Shown: one piece after another, positions 62,650 to 64,000 of the stretch
Layout of the letters: the number at the start of each line of letters is the position of its first letter
How positions within the stretch are numbered: position 1 is the stretch's first letter
Assembly (NCBI GenBank): GCA_021732785.1
Contig: JAKFUG010000001.1
Location: 121,055 to 185,054, forward strand
Direction: 5' to 3'
DNA length: 64,000 bases
DNA from: Planctomycetaceae bacterium
GTDB taxonomy: Bacteria > Planctomycetota > Planctomycetia > Planctomycetales > Planctomycetaceae
Made by a program: the position numbers and the translations under genes
Notes under the pieces: generated by a model
The model's database searches: none
What the model was told of the DNA's origin: nothing
The model's input: the letters and a program-made list of their open reading frames with translations, nothing else

Positions 62650-63669
62650 ATGAATGAAATCTGTGTTGTGGGATTTCCTTCGCGCGTCGGAGGGGCCGAT
62701 ACCGAACTCGATCATCAGATTCACGTGTGGCAGGCGCTGGGACTCAAAGTTCATTTGGTCCACACCGGCCCCTTGGACGACACGCTGCGCGGGATGCGGA
62801 TGGAAGAACGGGGCTGCATCGTCCATGAGCCGCGGAACTGGGAAGCCTGTCGCGGCCAACATGTCATCTCGTACTGCAACGGCGAGTTTCTTACGAATCT
62901 CGAAGCCATTCGATCGGTAGCCAAGACCACGACGTTCGTGAATTGCATGTGCTGGCTGTTTGACGCGGAGAAAGCAGCCCATCGCCGCGGTTGGATCGAC
63001 TGCTTTCTCTATCAGACCGATCACGCGCGGGAACGTGTGCAGCAAGATTTGATCGCGATCAATTCGCAGTATCGGTGGTTTAAAGTCCGCCCCTACTTTC
63101 ATCTCGTCGATTTTCCGTTTATTCCCCAGCGCGACGAGGATCGGTTTCGCTTCTGCCGCGTGTCGCGGGATGACCCGGCCAAGTTTCATCCCTCGCAGTT
63201 CTGGGTGTATGAGACGATGGTCGCCCCGGTCCTTAAAGAAGGCGTGATTCTGGGAATCAATGATCCCATCCGGGAAAAAATCGGCCGTGAACCCAACTGG
63301 ATTCGCGGCTTACCCCCTGGCGCGTGTCCGGTGCAGGAATTGTATCAGCGGGCGCATTGTGTCATTCAAATGGCCGAGACGTATGAAAACCTTCCACGGG
63401 TGGGGTTTGAGGCGATGGCCAGTGGTTGCGTGCTCGTCGTGGACGATCGGGGAGGGTGGCGCGAAGAAGTCCTGCATGGCCAAACGGGTTTTCTTTGCCG
63501 TGATGAGCGGGAGTTCGTGTATTACGCTTCGCGCGTGGCTTACGAACGGGCGGAGCGTCTGCAGATGGCGTATCAGGCCCGCGGCTGGCTGGAATCGCAA
63601 TGGGGACTGGAGCCAGCCAAAGAGGGGTGGGGGCAATTCTTTGCCTTTCTGGAGTCCTTGGCACGATAG
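62650..63669 (+). CDS. Glycosyltransferase (GT-B/CgeB-like)
   Basis: Protein of 339 aa. N terminus MNEICVVGFPSRVGGADTELDHQIHVWQALGLKVHLVHTG is a GT4-like opening; the C-terminal donor region shows CHCVIQMAETYENLPRVGFEAMASGCVLVVDDRGGWREEVLHGQTGFLC, a typical GT-B nucleotide-sugar site. The DNA places Tyr-Gln-Arg-Ala before CVIQMA. ATG 62650 is preferred since the overlapping earlier ATG is out of frame. It closes the glycan block. Confidence 0.82.
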   Translation: MNEICVVGFPSRVGGADTELDHQIHVWQALGLKVHLVHTGPLDDTLRGMRMEERGCIVHEPRNWEACRGQHVISYCNGEFLTNLEAIRSVAKTTTFVNCMCWLFDAEKAAHRRGWIDCFLYQTDHARERVQQDLIAINSQYRWFKVRPYFHLVDFPFIPQRDEDRFRFCRVSRDDPAKFHPSQFWVYETMVAPVLKEGVILGINDPIREKIGREPNWIRGLPPGACPVQELYQRAHCVIQMAETYENLPRVGFEAMASGCVLVVDDRGGWREEVLHGQTGFLCRDEREFVYYASRVAYERAERLQMAYQARGWLESQWGLEPAKEGWGQFFAFLESLAR

Positions 63670-63798
63670 AGAGCATCACGGAATGGCGGCCGCCATTCCG
63701 TTGCCAATGACGTTCATCCCTTCGCGACCGCATTTCATCGCTGATACGGAAAGAAGAAGCTTGCCGTTCGATGAAAATTGTGTGAACGCCATCACTCC

Positions 63799-64000
63799 TC
63801 ACGGAGTGCATTGAAGTCTCAGGCCATATGAGACATGCAGTGCCATCACGTCGGGGGTTGACTTGGCGAAATCAAACGTGTTATGCCATGCGGACCATTC
63901 CTTGCGTATCGCGTTTGGGCCGTAAAACTTCGAGGCACGCTGTATGTCGTCATCGAGTTTCCCTTGGCCGAGCAGTTCTTCGTATTGGCCGAGCTCATCG
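63799..64000 (-). CDS. 3' end of an unrecognised gene (runs off right edge)
   Basis: The minus strand is open from the window edge to TGA 63801-63799: DELGQYEELLGQGKLDDDIQ, RASKFYGPNAIRKEWSAWHNTFDFAK, VMALHVSYGLRLQC. Amino-acid make-up looks coding, but no family is recognised from this tail. A small hairpin, ACTCC/GGAGT, overlaps the stop. Confidence 0.45.
   Translation of the reverse strand, partial: DELGQYEELLGQGKLDDDIQRASKFYGPNAIRKEWSAWHNTFDFAKSTPDVMALHVSYGLRLQCTP

Overview
The window reads like chromosomal DNA of a Planctomycetota bacterium. The grounds are exported SGNH hydrolases, right-handed beta-helix proteins and a sulfatase remnant, a decayed HARE-HTH small basic protein, Tat and Sec secreted proteins of unknown function, and very large glycosyltransferase genes. 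Genus cannot be set from sequence alone. The left half (about 1-32500) and right half (about 33000-64000) look different in codon style, and the junctions between blocks hold gene fragments and repeats, so this is a mosaic accessory region.

Layout. 1-12050: a BREX-2 (phage growth limitation) operon on the minus strand, with a small excisionase-type HTH gene, pglW, pglX and the first 915 codons of pglY, which runs off the left edge. A TIR-domain gene is divergent from it. 12156-15224: a Tat-exported protein, a DinB protein, a fragment of an alpha/beta hydrolase, an MFS transporter and a small membrane protein. 15350-19923: a metal-handling block with two Cys-rich exported proteins (one built from 19 Cys-Cys pairs), a four-helix Csp-type copper protein and a CopA-type ATPase. 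19990-28670: a redox and stress block with old yellow enzyme, a decayed TfoX gene, cupin, CsaA-like protein, a TetR regulator with two identical operators, an AhpD-like protein, a PPOX protein, a YHS protein, an ECF sigma with ZAS anti-sigma, DUF417, DUF488 and DinB. 28717-31510: minus-strand isochorismatase, CIA30, TspO, DUF4345 and a coiled-coil protein.

31511-33031 is a junction with hairpins, tandem repeats and a GIY-YIG gene thrown out of frame by a 17-nt tandem triplication. 33032-38499 and 42010-45896 are exported carbohydrate or ester-hydrolysing genes: three SGNH hydrolases, two beta-helix proteins, an amidohydrolase, a GH88/105-like hydrolase, a glycerophosphodiesterase and an esterase. 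Between them (39620-41991) lie a SF1 helicase, which looks 5'-truncated, and a two-domain hydrolase. 46628-53210 holds DUF5131, a GIY-YIG (DUF123) fusion, a peptidase-M41-like protein without its catalytic Glu, an IGHMBP2-like helicase and a pRiA4b ORF-3 family protein.

53210-54433 is a second scar: a sulfatase cut after its first metal-binding Asp pair, the 3' part of a tRNA-Asn-like sequence, and a HARE-HTH gene with two in-frame TGA codons. 54777-63669 is a surface-glycan block: a GT4 enzyme, a 1436-residue protein carrying several glycosyltransferase modules, a methyltransferase and TPRs, a ClpA/B-like double AAA+ ATPase translationally coupled to it, and a further glycosyltransferase. 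The end of an unrecognised minus-strand gene enters at the right edge.

The least explained items are the Cys-Cys repeat protein, the DUF5131/DUF123-fusion/dead-M41 group, the multi-enzyme glycosyltransferase coupled to a Clp-like unfoldase, and the hydrolase fused to a Cys-His-Asp domain.
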